Shown here piece by piece: positions 1-11,616 of a stretch of 64,000 bases of DNA. Source of the DNA: Paralichthys olivaceus. Lineage: Eukaryota; Chordata; Actinopteri; Pleuronectiformes; Paralichthyidae. A program made the translations under genes and the position numbers. Under the pieces are notes generated by a model, which was given only the letters and a program-made list of their open reading frames with translations, searched no databases and was not told the DNA's origin. The stretch spans positions 6,793,001 to 6,857,000 of the forward strand of contig NC_091093.1 of NCBI RefSeq assembly GCF_024713975.1. The letters are read 5' to 3'. Positions within the stretch are counted from its first letter, which is position 1; each line of letters starts with the position of its first letter.

Positions 1-1574
1 AGGACGCCAATATTAAACTTGGTCAGTGATTGGTCTATCTGGTGATGCAGTCAGTGTGGTACATTGATCTCCTAGTGTAAAATAGAAGCAACAATGAGTT
101 TAAATAAGTACTTCTTACTTATGGTTGTAGGGGATTATGTTGCGATTCATTCATTGATTCAATCAATTTATCATTTACCTGACCACCCAGGTATCACTGT
201 TGTCATCGACCACGGTGTGGTCGAAATCAAACACCACCAAAGTCTTCATCTCTCACCTGGAAAACACATGAATGGAATCATTTAATATTGTCTTAAATAT
301 AAAGTCTATCTAAATAACTGCGCAACAATTCTTGTTACAAAAAGTCATACTACGCATATTTACTCAGTCCTGTAAATAAGGACTGTTTGTACATATTATT
401 AATGTATTAATATATATATATACTATATACGTAGATCATATCTTCATATCTCAGACCATAACCTTCTCCTAAAACATTTCACTTCAATACATCGTTTTCC
501 TTCAGAAGCCGATTGAATCACAACAACCAAATTCATCCTGCAACGTTTGAGTTCATTTGTAATCACCACAAAGTTTAAGGTTAAAGTCACAACTTTTCAA
601 AAGACTTGTTTTTTAAAGGAGTCTGGTGTGATCTCGTCTGTTCACATCAGATCGGCCAAACACAGCAGCTAACCCTTCCATCATAATGCTGCGACAACGA
701 CTCCCGTCGCATCCCACTCCTTACAGTGACTTAAGAATTAAAGGTTCAACGATACAAACTCATGAAACTATAAGAACCAGCGATAAGCGACGTTACCGGT
801 AAAATGACGTCAGCCTGACGGACATGAATCTACTTTCGTCTTCGTCTTCTTCTTCTTCTTCGTCTTCTTCTTCTTCTTCGTCTTCTTCTTCTTCTTACGA
901 TACAAGCAAGACGTGCCACAGATATCACTGCAACACCGCCGCCTGCTGGTGAAGTGTCGGCTTTATGACTGGTGTTACATCTACATTAAGAATACAACGT
1001 CTTCTGCTACTATTGCAGTTGCTACTAATACCACTACTAATAATACATATTATAATCATAATTATTATTATAACTACCACTAATAATAATCATATTATTA
1101 TTGAGAAGAAGAATAAAGGCCAGAGTTTCGTGGACTGATATTTATGAGTTTGTGGTATTTGGTGCAGCTTCAATTAAAAATCCGGATCTAGTCATTTGAA
1201 TTTGAATCAGGAGACTGGGGCATTATTATTATTACTTTTTATTATTATTACTATTATTGAATACATAGCAGCTGTTTATATCTCTGAATTTAATTTGTGG
1301 CAATAATCTAATTTATTTATTTTGTCATTTGTATTCAACAGAAGTAAATATACAGAAAGTCACTGTAGTGTCAGGAGGAAGATTGAGTTCTGAACCAGAA
1401 CACATGGAGGGCACCGTTCCACCTTTTGACCACTGCGTGGCAGTAACACGCACAGCAACCACACAGCAAAACAACCAGAGAAGAAGAAAAGCTGTCGGCG
1501 TATTTCCTGGTGGAAGAAGTCGACAGTCTCTCGCTGTGTCTCTAATATTTAAGCTTAGTGTGCTTAGCAGCGCC
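1..1574. other. Upstream flank of syap1, no gene seen
   Basis: No convincing exon is visible. The stretch is AT-rich, with a TA-rich patch near 408-430, a CTT-type minisatellite at 836-897 and irregular ATT-rich DNA at about 1015-1110 and 1222-1262. Its right end, about 1450-1574, should hold the syap1 5' UTR and promoter. An open frame runs upstream in phase with the syap1 ATG from about 1329, but it does not resemble the family N-terminus. Confidence 0.6.
836..897 (+). repeat. CTT/CGT minisatellite
   Basis: A trinucleotide CTT tract in which a CGT interrupts at regular spacing, giving an 18-bp higher-order unit repeated about three times. It lies about 680 bp upstream of the syap1 start codon. 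Confidence 0.85.
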
Positions 1575-2544
1575 ATGTTCAAGGGTCTGGGGTCGTGGTT
1601 GGGTTTGGAGAACCCGACGTTAGCGAAGGCGTCAGATGACAGCGAGCAGGAGCAGCAGGAGGAGAAGGAGGAGGAGGTGAAGGTGGTGGAGGCTCAGAAC
1701 GAGGTAAACAAACAGCAGGCAGCGGAGCAGCGTGGAGGAGAAGCTGAGGCCAACCTGGAGAACACGGAGCAGGGGAAAGGACTGGGAGGTGAGGAGGGAC
1801 ACTCGGGTTGTTTTAATCAGAGTCTCCTCAGTGTGTGAGGACAGTGTGGACATGGCCACTCCTCATGAAACCATTGCAGCAGGAGAATGCAGCTCACAGT
1901 GCGGGTTTACAGCTGCTGCTTAGTGTGCTCAAGTTACGGCGTGCAGACTGTGCACTGTGACATTTACCTAAACTGCAAGAAGAGTGTTGACATGATTGTT
2001 GGAACCAAAGAGGATCACCAGCCAGCTGTTCATGGCAGACCAAGTCATTAGTGCAGTGACCAAATGTGACGGTCACATTTGCCTGCACAATGATTTATGC
2101 AATGATGACGACATGCAGCCTACTTGTTGCCGCAGAAATGTTTCCACGTGTACTGATGATGTTAAAATAACACGTGACTACACTGCACACTCAGGCACAG
2201 CTGAAAAAACATCTTTGTTTCCAGTTGATTTGCGTGTAGTGAAGCGTTTCATCACAGATTTGCTGTTAACCAAGCTGTCCTCCTCCTCTTTGTCCTCCAC
2301 ATGAAGACTACATCTTCAGCTTTGCCTCCAGTGCCACCAAGAAGATCTCTGAGTCCATGTCAGAGACGGCTCAGACCATAAAGAAGACGGTGGAAGAAGG
2401 AAAGATCGACGGTATCATAGACAAGGCATGTTGCTCTGTTGGCTCGCTTGACGAGTTCAGCAGCTTTTAGACAACTCAGAGATCGCATGTGCAAATGTTG
2501 TTGTCACTTTGCTCAGCGTGACAATACAATAACATGATTATTGA

Positions 2545-2584
<40 letters not shown>

Positions 2585-5487
2585 TAATTAGACGTTTCTG
2601 GGTGACTTCCAAAAAGAGCAGGAGAAGTTTGTTCAAGAGAACAAAGCCAAAAAATCAGGTAAGATCACAAGTAAAAGAATCTTATTTGCAATAAATGGCC
2701 CAATATTTATATATATTTTTATAATATTTTAAACTCACCTGTAATGTCTCTTCTGTTAAAGAATGTTGCTCTACAAGGTAAACTACCCTCGAGTGAAGTC
2801 ACATGCTTTGCACATCGCGACTATATTGTGGCAAACGCTGCCGAGTATTTCACTGACTAAATGTTGATAACGTCGACCTTTCCACATATACAACTATAGA
2901 AGCTAAAGCTACATTATATTCTATTCAGGGCATTAATTCAGCTTTATTGGATTGAGACGGCTTCTATTGTTATGCCGTTAATCCAAACACAATAAAGCTT
3001 GGAAGTGCAGTTTACACACAAGTAAGGGAAAATTACAATCTTAAAAAATACAACATCAAAACATAGAAAACCCAACAGTTCGCTGTGAAGTCACAGATAT
3101 TATCAGCTCATATTACTTCTGTTACCATAGATCCAGGTGTGTGACGGAGAGATAAGCCCAGTGGCTGAGTGATGTTGTACCTCTCTGAAGCTAGTTCTGT
3201 CTGAAGCTCCTGTGTACGTTATGTCGATGAAGCCTCACTGCACATCACTGAAGGTGTGTGTGTGTGTGTGTGTTTGTAGAGGCAGCAGTGCCTCCCTGGG
3301 TGGGCTACAATGAGGAGGAGACAATCCAGCAGCAGATCCTCGCTCTGTCGGCTGTAAGCAAAGACTTATACCATATGTGCTGTTCACATGCCTGTGCCAT
3401 TAACACTGCATGTTTTCGATTCTAACTCTGGCTCTTGATTCTAGGACAAGAGGAATTTCTTGCGGGACCCCCCCGCTGGTGTTCAGTTCCACTTTGACAT
3501 GGAGCAGATGTATCCCCTGGCTGCTGTGATGCTGGAGGAAGACGAGCTTCTGAACCGCATGCGCTTCGACCTGGTTCCCAAACAGTCTGTAGTCTTTCAG
3601 CATTGTCACACTGTGTGTGTATGTGTGTGTGCAACATCAAAATTATATTATAGAATTGATGTGTTGGGACAGTGTGAAGGAGGAACCGTTCTGGAGGAAT
3701 TATTTCTACCGAGTGTCTCTGATCAAGCAGTCGGCTCAGCTCACAGAGCTGACAGCCCAGCAGCAGCAGAAGGACGGTGAGGACAGAGGAGCCAGTGTTT
3801 CACCTGAGGACGTCGTCTTAGCAGGTCAGACGCCTCCTCTATGCTCTAACTAGTGTTCCAGTGGCATGGTACCACGGTATATTATATTTCACTATTAATA
3901 TCATCATTGCAGTGACCCTTCAATAAATGAAACTTTAAAGTTTGTTTGGGTTTAACAAACATTTTATAGAGCACAAGGGATATTCTCCATCTTTTCCTAT
4001 GTTCTAAATTGAGACAGTGTTTAGTTGAAAATGCATCAGTGTAATGATGTAATCAGCCAGTAGCCAGTCAGATTTACATTTAGCCTCAGCGTACCCTCAA
4101 GTTCTGCCTGTATCGTTAATTACCATGCCTAAACACGCTAAGGTTCACAACTGAAGTTATGTCCCTAACATCCACTGGACACTAACACCTGCTAACCTCT
4201 ACTGGTAGTTGGTAACTTAAGAAGAAGACCTTCAAACTTACAAGGGATATTCACCATCTTTTTCTATATTCTAAAATATTATTGTTAAAGGTTGAAACTA
4301 TTTTTGAATGGAGGTAAGTGTAAAAACTAGACTAAATAATGAAACTAAATAAAATAAACAAGAAATCAACACATCTCCCATTTAAACATCATTCATACAC
4401 TGAGTTTGATCGTGTCGGTGTAAACGGGAAGCAGATTTGAAGTTGGTTGCTGAGTTGCAGAAAACATGACCAGGGCCAATGACGAGGTGAAAGTGTTACC
4501 GTATTTACTGCTGGTAGTCAGGTCATGACTGATGAGACCCAATCAGAGAGAGAACAACACTGCATCATTGTTTCCAGAGGACCCCGTTTGTGCTTGTCCA
4601 GAGAACAACACAACAACTTCTATTTTAGTTTTCAATCTGAAATAGGGTCAGCAGCATTTCCAAATTTTTAAAAACTGCAACCAAAAGATTCTGTGTTTGT
4701 CACTGTCGGGCAAAGAGTGCAACAGATCTGCCACAGACAGCTTATGGTATAGATGCAGAGACCATCTGTAATGAAATAAATGTCAGGAAGTTTAATATTA
4801 TGAGAAAAAAAGTTCTCAGTTTTTGCCATCTCATTGTTATTCAGATTGTAATTGTCATTCATGAAGTTGATGTAAACTCCACTCATGCTGTGGAACATTG
4901 AGTTAATTAGAGAGAACATTGTGATTTGTACTGTTTTATTTCTTTACAGACAATGTCAGGCCGAAAACTCCACCAGTTTCCATCAGTGACAAACAAAAGG
5001 TAAGTTTGTTTGCGTATCTGTATATTTTCCAATATTATTGTAGAAGCTGAGGAAGAGTCGCACAGTGAATTGCTTTGTCAGTCCTGTCTGCATCATTGTC
5101 AGCCACCTCAGGAGGAAGAGGAGGAGATGTCCACGAGTCCCGGAGTGTCCGAGTTTGTGAGCGACGCTTTTGACTCGACGGCGATAAACCAGGAAGACCT
5201 GAGGAAAGAGATGGAGCAGCTGGTGCTGGATAAGAAAGAGAGCACGCCCTCTCCTGACGGTTAGTTTCGGAAGAGATTCTATATGCTGTGCTTCTGATTT
5301 TGTAAGAAAATATTTTGTGATTGTCTTGCTCATAACCTTTCTTCTCCCTCTTCCAGATGAGTCCGCAGACTGGGAGAAGGAGCTGCAGCAGGAGCTCCAG
5401 GAGTACGAGATGGTGGCTGAGTGCGACAACAAAGATGAGCAGTGGGATCAGGAGATCGAGAAGATGCTCCAGTCCGATGAAAGCTAG
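1575..5487 (+). CDS. syap1: Synapse-associated protein 1 (BSD-domain protein)
   Basis: The exons are 1575-1788, 2307-2425, 2592-2658, 3280-3353, 3445-3584, 3673-3824, 4950-4999, 5112-5259 and 5357-5487, giving 364 aa in one continuous frame (human about 352). The start reads [11 protein letters not shown], which matches the family N-terminus. It is followed by a Glu/Gln-rich stretch and the conserved ATKKISESM and KIDGIIDK segments. A BSD domain lies at about residues 168-223, with the hallmark FW pair in [12 protein letters not shown]. The conserved [15 protein letters not shown] and acidic [14 protein letters not shown] blocks form the tail. From family knowledge it is a cytoplasmic adaptor that promotes AKT1 phosphorylation by TORC2. 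Intron 2 appears to start with GC rather than GT (AAG then GCATGT), and intron 5 has a weak donor (CA then GTCTGT). Confidence 0.95.
2549..2581 (+). repeat. (TG)n microsatellite beside syap1 acceptor
   Basis: A pure TG repeat lies about 10 bp before the acceptor of syap1 exon 3, where it takes the place of a normal polypyrimidine tract. The acceptor itself reads AATTAATTAG. Confidence 0.9.
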
Positions 5488-5955
5488 ACGACCACTGCGT
5501 GTCTGTCTCCTGTACAGGCGGTGATCCGGCACCGGGGCGGATGAATAGTGATGAATAGTGACCAGTGATGCACATGGGGACGAACTTCCACATCCTCTGC
5601 CCCTCCCAACTGTGACTACAATCCTGTAATTGTGTAGATCCAGTCATAGCAACAGTGTGTCCTCAGTGCTGAAAACAGTGGTTCTGGTCAGGCATATTAG
5701 TGAAGCACTGCTTCATTTCTCCTTCTTAAATAAGTTTGCTCTTCTGGGTTTCCCTTCTCTTTTCTCTTTCTGATGGGAAAAGCAGCTAGGGGGCGCTGCA
5801 GGACAAGTACCAGGGATTTTCTAGTGGAGGGCTCGTTGGAAATCACAGATCTGCATCAAATTCTGTCTTTGTTTCCACTGCTGCTTTGCGGTGGGTTGTA
5901 AAGACTTAGTCTAGTTATAAAATGGTAAAATCGAATGTAAGGTTACATTTATGTA

Positions 5956-5961
5956 AATAAA
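5956..5961 (+). promoter_or_regulatory. Candidate syap1 poly(A) signal
   Basis: A canonical AATAAA lies about 470 bp after the syap1 stop codon, in AT-rich sequence on the coding strand. It is the first well-placed signal downstream, so it is the likely end of the 3' UTR. Confidence 0.55.
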
Positions 5962-6984
5962 TGATTTTAAACTCTATACTTTTCTTCAAGTTGCATTCCC
6001 CTGTCATTACAGCTTTTTGTAACTGTCCTGTCCGCATGTCTTCTTTACATTGTTATACATCGCAACTGTATGTTTTCTGTGTCATCCTTTAATAAATATT
6101 GATCTGTTATTATGGACGATATACATCATGTTTGGACATGTCGACACAAAGCAGGGGATCAACTTTACTACCTCTGATTTCATTGGGGAGAACAAAATAA
6201 TAGGAACACCTACCAACATACTGCAGTACAGAAATGATCATGAAGCAAGGTTTTATGAAAGAAGTGCAGTGCCATATTAGACGACACTGGTTTCAGCTCA
6301 CCTACTAAACTGCTGTGTGAGTGTATAAACAACATATTTGGACATCAACATTAAAAAAAAAATTTTATCTTATTTTTTATGAAACACTTAGTAACTGTGA
6401 TAAGAAAGGTGCTACACAAATAAAGTGTATTAATGTTATTAATCCTTGCTACTGAATCAATAACCTTTTATCGATGAGTGCCCTGATATACAAAGAAATG
6501 CAAAGACCAGACCACCTGTGCATACAAGCAGATAATTATGATGAATACAATCGATGCAACTAATATATATATATATATACAGTGTATAACAAACTGATTT
6601 GAAAAATAATTCAGGGGTATAAACTGTGAACTCAAAGTTTGGCTCTAGTCTTGTTGATCTGCTTGGAGGCAGCAGAGAAGCATTTAGATGATATGACATA
6701 TGAGTAGTATTGTTCCAAATATTGCAGTATATATTTGATTAGGTCAGTTTTGGTTATTGTATGTATTGTACACTTTGGATAATACACCAGACAAATAAAA
6801 ACTATGACAGAGAGAAATCTTTTAAATTCCCTTTTTCTTTTTTATTCATGCAGTTGTAACAAGATGATACCCTAACACTGACAAGGAAAGCTGCTGTAAT
6901 GTCAATATGGGAATAGTTGAAAATAAAAACATGCAGAATGGGGTTAGGTGAAGTGGAGACTCTAAATGTGCCTGTAGGTGTGAA

Positions 6985-7135
6985 TGTGAGTGTTTGTTTC
7001 TCTATATGTTGGCTCTGTGATGGACCGGTGAGCTGTCCAGGGTTGTACCCCACCTCTCCCCCAATGTCAGCTGGGACTGGCCCCAACTCAGCATCCGACT
7101 GTTTGATGGTAGCTGTGCCTTTAGACTGAGGTCTA
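6985..7135 (+). repeat. Common teleost interspersed repeat, degenerate copy
   Basis: The segment reads like the very common teleost repeat containing a 'gatggac..g.gacctgtccagggtgtacccc' core, here with several substitutions and followed by 'tgtcagctgggactgg'. I recognise the family by memory of its core and do not assign it to a class. Confidence 0.6.
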
Positions 7136-7713
7136 TCACTGTGTTCATCTCTTTGAATCGCATGATCACTCCAGGAAATGCCCACATCCGTATACACAAT
7201 TTACTCTTTGAGCATGAAATTTGATATGTGGTTTTACATGCACATACACACTGCTAGGCGAATGTAAGGTGGAGTGAGGGCTGATTGCAGAGGTGGGTCG
7301 AGAAGAAAGTCGTCAGGAGAGTGAGTCAGTGAGTGAGGAATGAGGAATGAGGGAAAGAGGGCCTGGATGTTTTTGAGTAGAAAGTCTGTAATCATGTTAA
7401 ATCAGACGCATAGCTGTGCTTGTGCCAACCAGACAGCCAGACGTGTCTCTGCACGTTCCTTACATTTCCATACCAAACAGATGCTACAGCTGGAGTGTCA
7501 ACCTTCTCCCACCACGATAAAATGAAGCGGAGGATAAATACTCATTTGCAAGTGGCAATCAATACTGAGATCAATAAGCCAATGTATGCGGCTGCTTTCT
7601 TTTTCCTTCTGCCTCTCAGCAAGGTGTGTGCCCTGGCATAATGAGGAAAAAAAGGCAGCTTAGGGGGCAGACTAAGTTCTGCACAGTGTGTTCTCTCTTT
7701 TGTTATTTTGTCT

Positions 7714-7714
<1 letters not shown>

Positions 7715-7775
<61 letters not shown>
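7715..7775 (+). repeat. (AC)n microsatellite, about 30 units
   Basis: An uninterrupted AC dinucleotide run. Open frames across it are artefacts of the repeat. Confidence 0.95.
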
Positions 7776-7779
<4 letters not shown>

Positions 7780-7959
7780 CCCGTCACTCACACCTCAACA
7801 TCACAGCCAGGGTCCTCCAGCTGGTCGCTTGCAGGTCACACAGTTGTCACCATGGTGATAATGCTTGGCAGATGGGGTCCCATGTGTGTGTTTTATTGCT
7901 TGTGTGTGATGTTGGTTTAACATTCGTTTAATAATGCATAGAGGCGGCCCTGTGTGTGG

Positions 7960-7961
<2 letters not shown>

Positions 7962-8004
<43 letters not shown>
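7962..8004 (+). repeat. (GT)n microsatellite
   Basis: An uninterrupted GT run in intergenic DNA, about 190 bp from the oppositely oriented AC run to its left. Confidence 0.95.
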
Positions 8005-8007
<3 letters not shown>

Positions 8008-9249
8008 CCCACATAGCCTGCAGATCTCCTTGTGCAGACACAGACAGAATACACAGAGATGGGTGATAACCACGTCGAGAGATTGTCTGAAATAAATCAA
8101 CACATTACCGATTGTGATCTTCATGTCTGTCACACGATATGGGGGGGTGTTAAAGCAGAGAACAGAAGGAGGAAATATATGTTAAGAGAGGAGGTGGAAA
8201 AGTAGCTGTGTGGTGGCTCAGACTATTGAATTCAGTTGAAATTGAAGGTGCTCATACCACGCAGGTCTAACTGCTGTAAACCCGTAAAACTGCTGTTTTC
8301 ATGGTGAATGGTGCTTTTTCCTTGTTTTTATGACAGTGTTGTAAAGTCATTGAACAGTGGATTTGGCCCTGAGGTTAGACTGACTCCGGGATAACTGAAG
8401 GATTTGGGGTTTGAGGATGTGAGAGCATTGCGTGGAGGTGAGGATATAGGTTAAGGACAAAGGTCAGATGCAGAAAGAATAAACATCAAGTCAGAGCTTG
8501 CATTAGGAGAAATGCATCATGATTTTTAGCAGGTCCTTATCAGTGCAGTAACACCTGCATATGTTTTCAGCACGGACAGTTTATTATTGTTGAAAGCTCA
8601 GGTATTGTGTGGGGTCTTACTCTGAAGAGGTGAGTTATTTACACACAGACACTGAAATCTGACGTTCACAGACACAACCCTTCATTAACAACAGGTGATT
8701 AGATGGTTGATGTAATCCCTCAGTGGTTACTGGTGAGAAACCACAGCAGCAGGATGTTATAAGGTGACTGAAACCCAGGGTGCTATTTTTTATTTCCTAT
8801 GAGCCGACGCTCATAGAACTTGACCGGCGCACGTGACACATCACAGGCAACAAAAAGTATTTTCTTCAGGTTCAGGCTAACACAGATTCTTTTGAGCATA
8901 CTTGGAGCTTTTGACAGGAGATAGCACTAGACAATCAGGGGCCAGCACACAAATATACAACATTGTTTGCTGCTCACAAGCGTGCACAGACGTTTTCTGC
9001 ACCTTGCTCTGTTAACTCTTATGACCTAGTGGTTCATCTAGAAATTCATCTGTAAGGAAGGCTGCCATCCCCTACACTGTCTGTTATAGCATATGAATAA
9101 TAATGAATTGTGTAGGCTTGTGTCTGTCTGCTGACTGTTCTTCGTCTCTCACCTTTTTAACAATCTTTTATCTCACTCTCACTCTCTCTGTCCTTCGCCC
9201 TCACAGCAGATCCATAAACTGCTGTTTGTGGTCTGTGAATGAGTGTGTG

Positions 9250-9545
9250 TACTGGTTTTTGTTGTGTCTTTAGGACCTTTTCCAGAATAAACACTGATCT
9301 TGTCAGGACCTCATGAGAACCAAAGCCCTGTCTAATGAGTCAAAACACCATTTCTGAGATCCTGGTTAAGTTCAGTGGTGAGATGTGAATTGTGTTGAGG
9401 TTAAGGTTAGGGTCAGCCATGCATTGGTCATGTTTGAGGTGAAGCATAAGGTTTTAGTTAGGCTGTCTACATTGGATGGAAGTCAATGCAAGGTCCTTAT
9501 AAGGATGGCTGCACAAACCAAACCTGTGTGTGTGTGTGTGGGTGT

Positions 9546-9610
<65 letters not shown>
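9250..9610 (+). repeat. Microsatellite-associated repeat, copy 1
   Basis: A segment of diverged repeat sequence (ttgtgtctttaggacc, gaggttaaggttagggt) ends in a shared block, caatgcaaggtcctTATAAGG, followed by a long TG microsatellite (about 9525-9608). A second copy with the same closing block lies at 16925-17090. This is a known kind of teleost repeat that ends in a TG tract. Confidence 0.7.
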
Positions 9611-9611
<1 letters not shown>

Positions 9612-9693
9612 TACTGGAGCAGGATTTGTCAGTTGAACTGTGGCTTGTGTAATAAAGGGCTTACTGTCTTGGTGATGACAGGTGCACATGGAA

Positions 9694-9694
<1 letters not shown>

Positions 9695-9729
<35 letters not shown>
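9695..9729 (+). repeat. (CA)n microsatellite
   Basis: An uninterrupted CA run about 90 bp downstream of the TG tract that ends the preceding repeat. Confidence 0.9.
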
Positions 9730-9730
<1 letters not shown>

Positions 9731-10039
9731 TCTGACTCTATCAGCCAGGTGTTGAATGGAGCCAGTTCCTACTTTGCCTCTCCCCCACATTGTTTTCTCT
9801 TCTTTATTTTTCAAAAAAAGACATTTGTCTATTGTCAGGAACTTACAGGTGAGTTTAATTGTGCTTTTAATTATCAGGAGAGCAGGAACAATGTCCTCAG
9901 ATAACGTGGGTTTGAACATTAACTATTACCTGCAGCTTCAGTGTCTCAGATGTGTTGTACAAGTGGTTTACTTACATATGTACTGGTCAAAAATCATTGG
10001 CATGGACACACAGGATGATTTACATAAAACTGGAGAAAC

Positions 10040-10110
10040 TATAACTATTAGAATAGAATATATCTTTATTGTCCGTCAAGGTGGAAATTTGCCTTCGGCT
10101 CACCTAACAC
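10040..10110 (+). repeat. Retroelement tail-like repeat fragment
   Basis: The segment containing 'tatctttattgtccgtcaag' and 'ggaaatttgccttcggc' resembles a short tag found very often in teleost genomes that looks like the 3' end of a LINE. The family is not assigned. Confidence 0.45.
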
Positions 10111-10999
10111 CAAAGTAAACAAACGCATGGACAATTTCATGTGATACATTAAACAAAAAACATTTTGTGTCAATGTATGTTTGTGGTTATACATTCTTAT
10201 TCGCCATAGGGACTCTATAGCGCCTCCTGGAGCTTAAAGGCTTTTCTGGCTGAAGAAGGACGGGAGTTATCTTTCAGGATACGCATCGATTTCTGCCCTC
10301 ATTCTTTCAGTTGCGCCAACAGCTTTGGGGTCTGCAAACTATTTTGCTTGCCATTGACACAATCCTAGAGAGTTTATTCTTAGATTAACAGTTGAGGTAA
10401 TAGCTCTTACGTTGATTAAGCACAAACACAACACAGTGCCCACATCCACAGTCATACGATTCTTGTTGACCCTGCGTACCAACAACTGACACAGTTATCA
10501 AACGTGTTAACCCTCATTCAAAGCCTCCTCATGATGAAGTGTGGTCTGTGGTTACTACGAAAACCTGCGAGCGTGCCAGCTGCCTGTGGCACTGAAGTAG
10601 CACAGGCCAGTATCTGATACACTGGTCTCAAAGTCACAGAGAGGACTGAAGGGAGATAAAATACTTCTGGGGTCACTGTTAAGATAAACTGCTGGAGCTG
10701 GCTGATGTTATTTTCTGTACTGAATTGTGGGCCTGAACAGCACAACCATTATCATAATGAATTGGATCAAATCAATATGGGGAGGTAAAAATGGTAATTA
10801 CATCAGCAATAATACCAAGAATAATTTAACAAATAACTCAGATAATCCGTGAACTATTTAAAAAAATCTAGAAAAGTTTTGAAAAACACCCTATCTCAGG
10901 AACGTTTAGGAAATAAAAACGTTTATCTTCCTTAATCCAAATTAAATCTATCTAATAATAATAACACTAGAGCGGGTTTCTACGTCTTTTATTATGGTT

Positions 11000-11322
11000 A
11001 TACAGCTTCCTACAGGAGCTGATTTTATTGCGAAGGTCTCGAGCGGAAGTAGCTTCGCCATCTCTCTCACGGTAGCTCCAGGTCACACCTCGGTCCCGCT
11101 GACAGTCACAGTCCGAGCACAGTCTCCGTGTGGCGCCCGCGGTTCGCACGTCAGCCCGGCCCCTGGGTGTTTTGTTTCTCCACTGTGAAAATGTCTGTCG
11201 CCGTGTGAGGAGCTGAGCAATTAAACGGAGACAGAAGTGAAGTGGTGTCTCTGCGGGACTGTCCCTGGATCGGGTCTGGACTTCACACCATCACAAGCAC
11301 GCGGACAGGACAACTCGTCCAG
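11000..11322 (+). promoter_or_regulatory. Likely adgrg1 promoter and non-coding first exon
   Basis: A locally GC-richer block with several CpGs stands out from AT-rich surroundings, at about 11085-11320. It ends in a strong splice donor, CCAG then GTGAGT, at 11323. No ATG-started frame in it joins to the next exon, so it is inferred to be a 5' UTR exon spliced to the acceptor at 17479. The exact transcription start is not visible. Confidence 0.5.
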
Positions 11323-11434
11323 GTGAGTCACACATACACCTTCATGTGAAATATGAAACTCAAGTCATCGCAAATTCACTAGTCTACCTCTGCAAGTGAA
11401 CTCTTTGCGCTGTCTTAAAAAATGTATTATCTAT

Positions 11435-11557
11435 ATATATAATTCTATCTATCTATCTATCAACCAATCAATCAATCAATCAAACAATCTATCTATTTAT
11501 CTGACGATCTATCTATCTATTTTGATTCATCTATTGAGAAAAATGTGTGTATGTTGA

Positions 11558-11596
<39 letters not shown>

Positions 11597-11616
11597 GATA
11601 TAGATATATATATATA
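11435..11616 (+). repeat. ATCT/AATC and TA simple repeats
   Basis: A cluster of imperfect tetranucleotide repeats (tatc, caat) followed after about 40 bp by an imperfect TA tract. Confidence 0.85.

Larger units (their letters stand above)
5962..10980. other. Intergenic stretch, syap1 to adgrg1
   Basis: No coding exon could be supported on either strand. The open frames here are short, and several are simply translations of CA or TG microsatellites. The stretch holds several interspersed repeats and simple repeats, listed separately. The last few hundred bases before 11000 are AT-rich and lead into a GC-richer likely promoter of adgrg1. Confidence 0.6.

Noticed and set aside
1329-1574. In-frame N-terminal extension of syap1
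   Set aside because: The open frame upstream of the ATG at 1575 has no resemblance to the family, whereas [11 protein letters not shown] at 1575 matches the known N-terminus.
7542-7787. Cys-Val repeat proteins over microsatellites (also at 9385-9755, 30157-30495, 59297-59509)
   Set aside because: These are translations of CA/TG dinucleotide runs, not genes.
9756-10118. 120-codon open frame upstream of adgrg1
   Set aside because: It runs through a common retroelement tail-like repeat and has no recognisable domain or splice partners.
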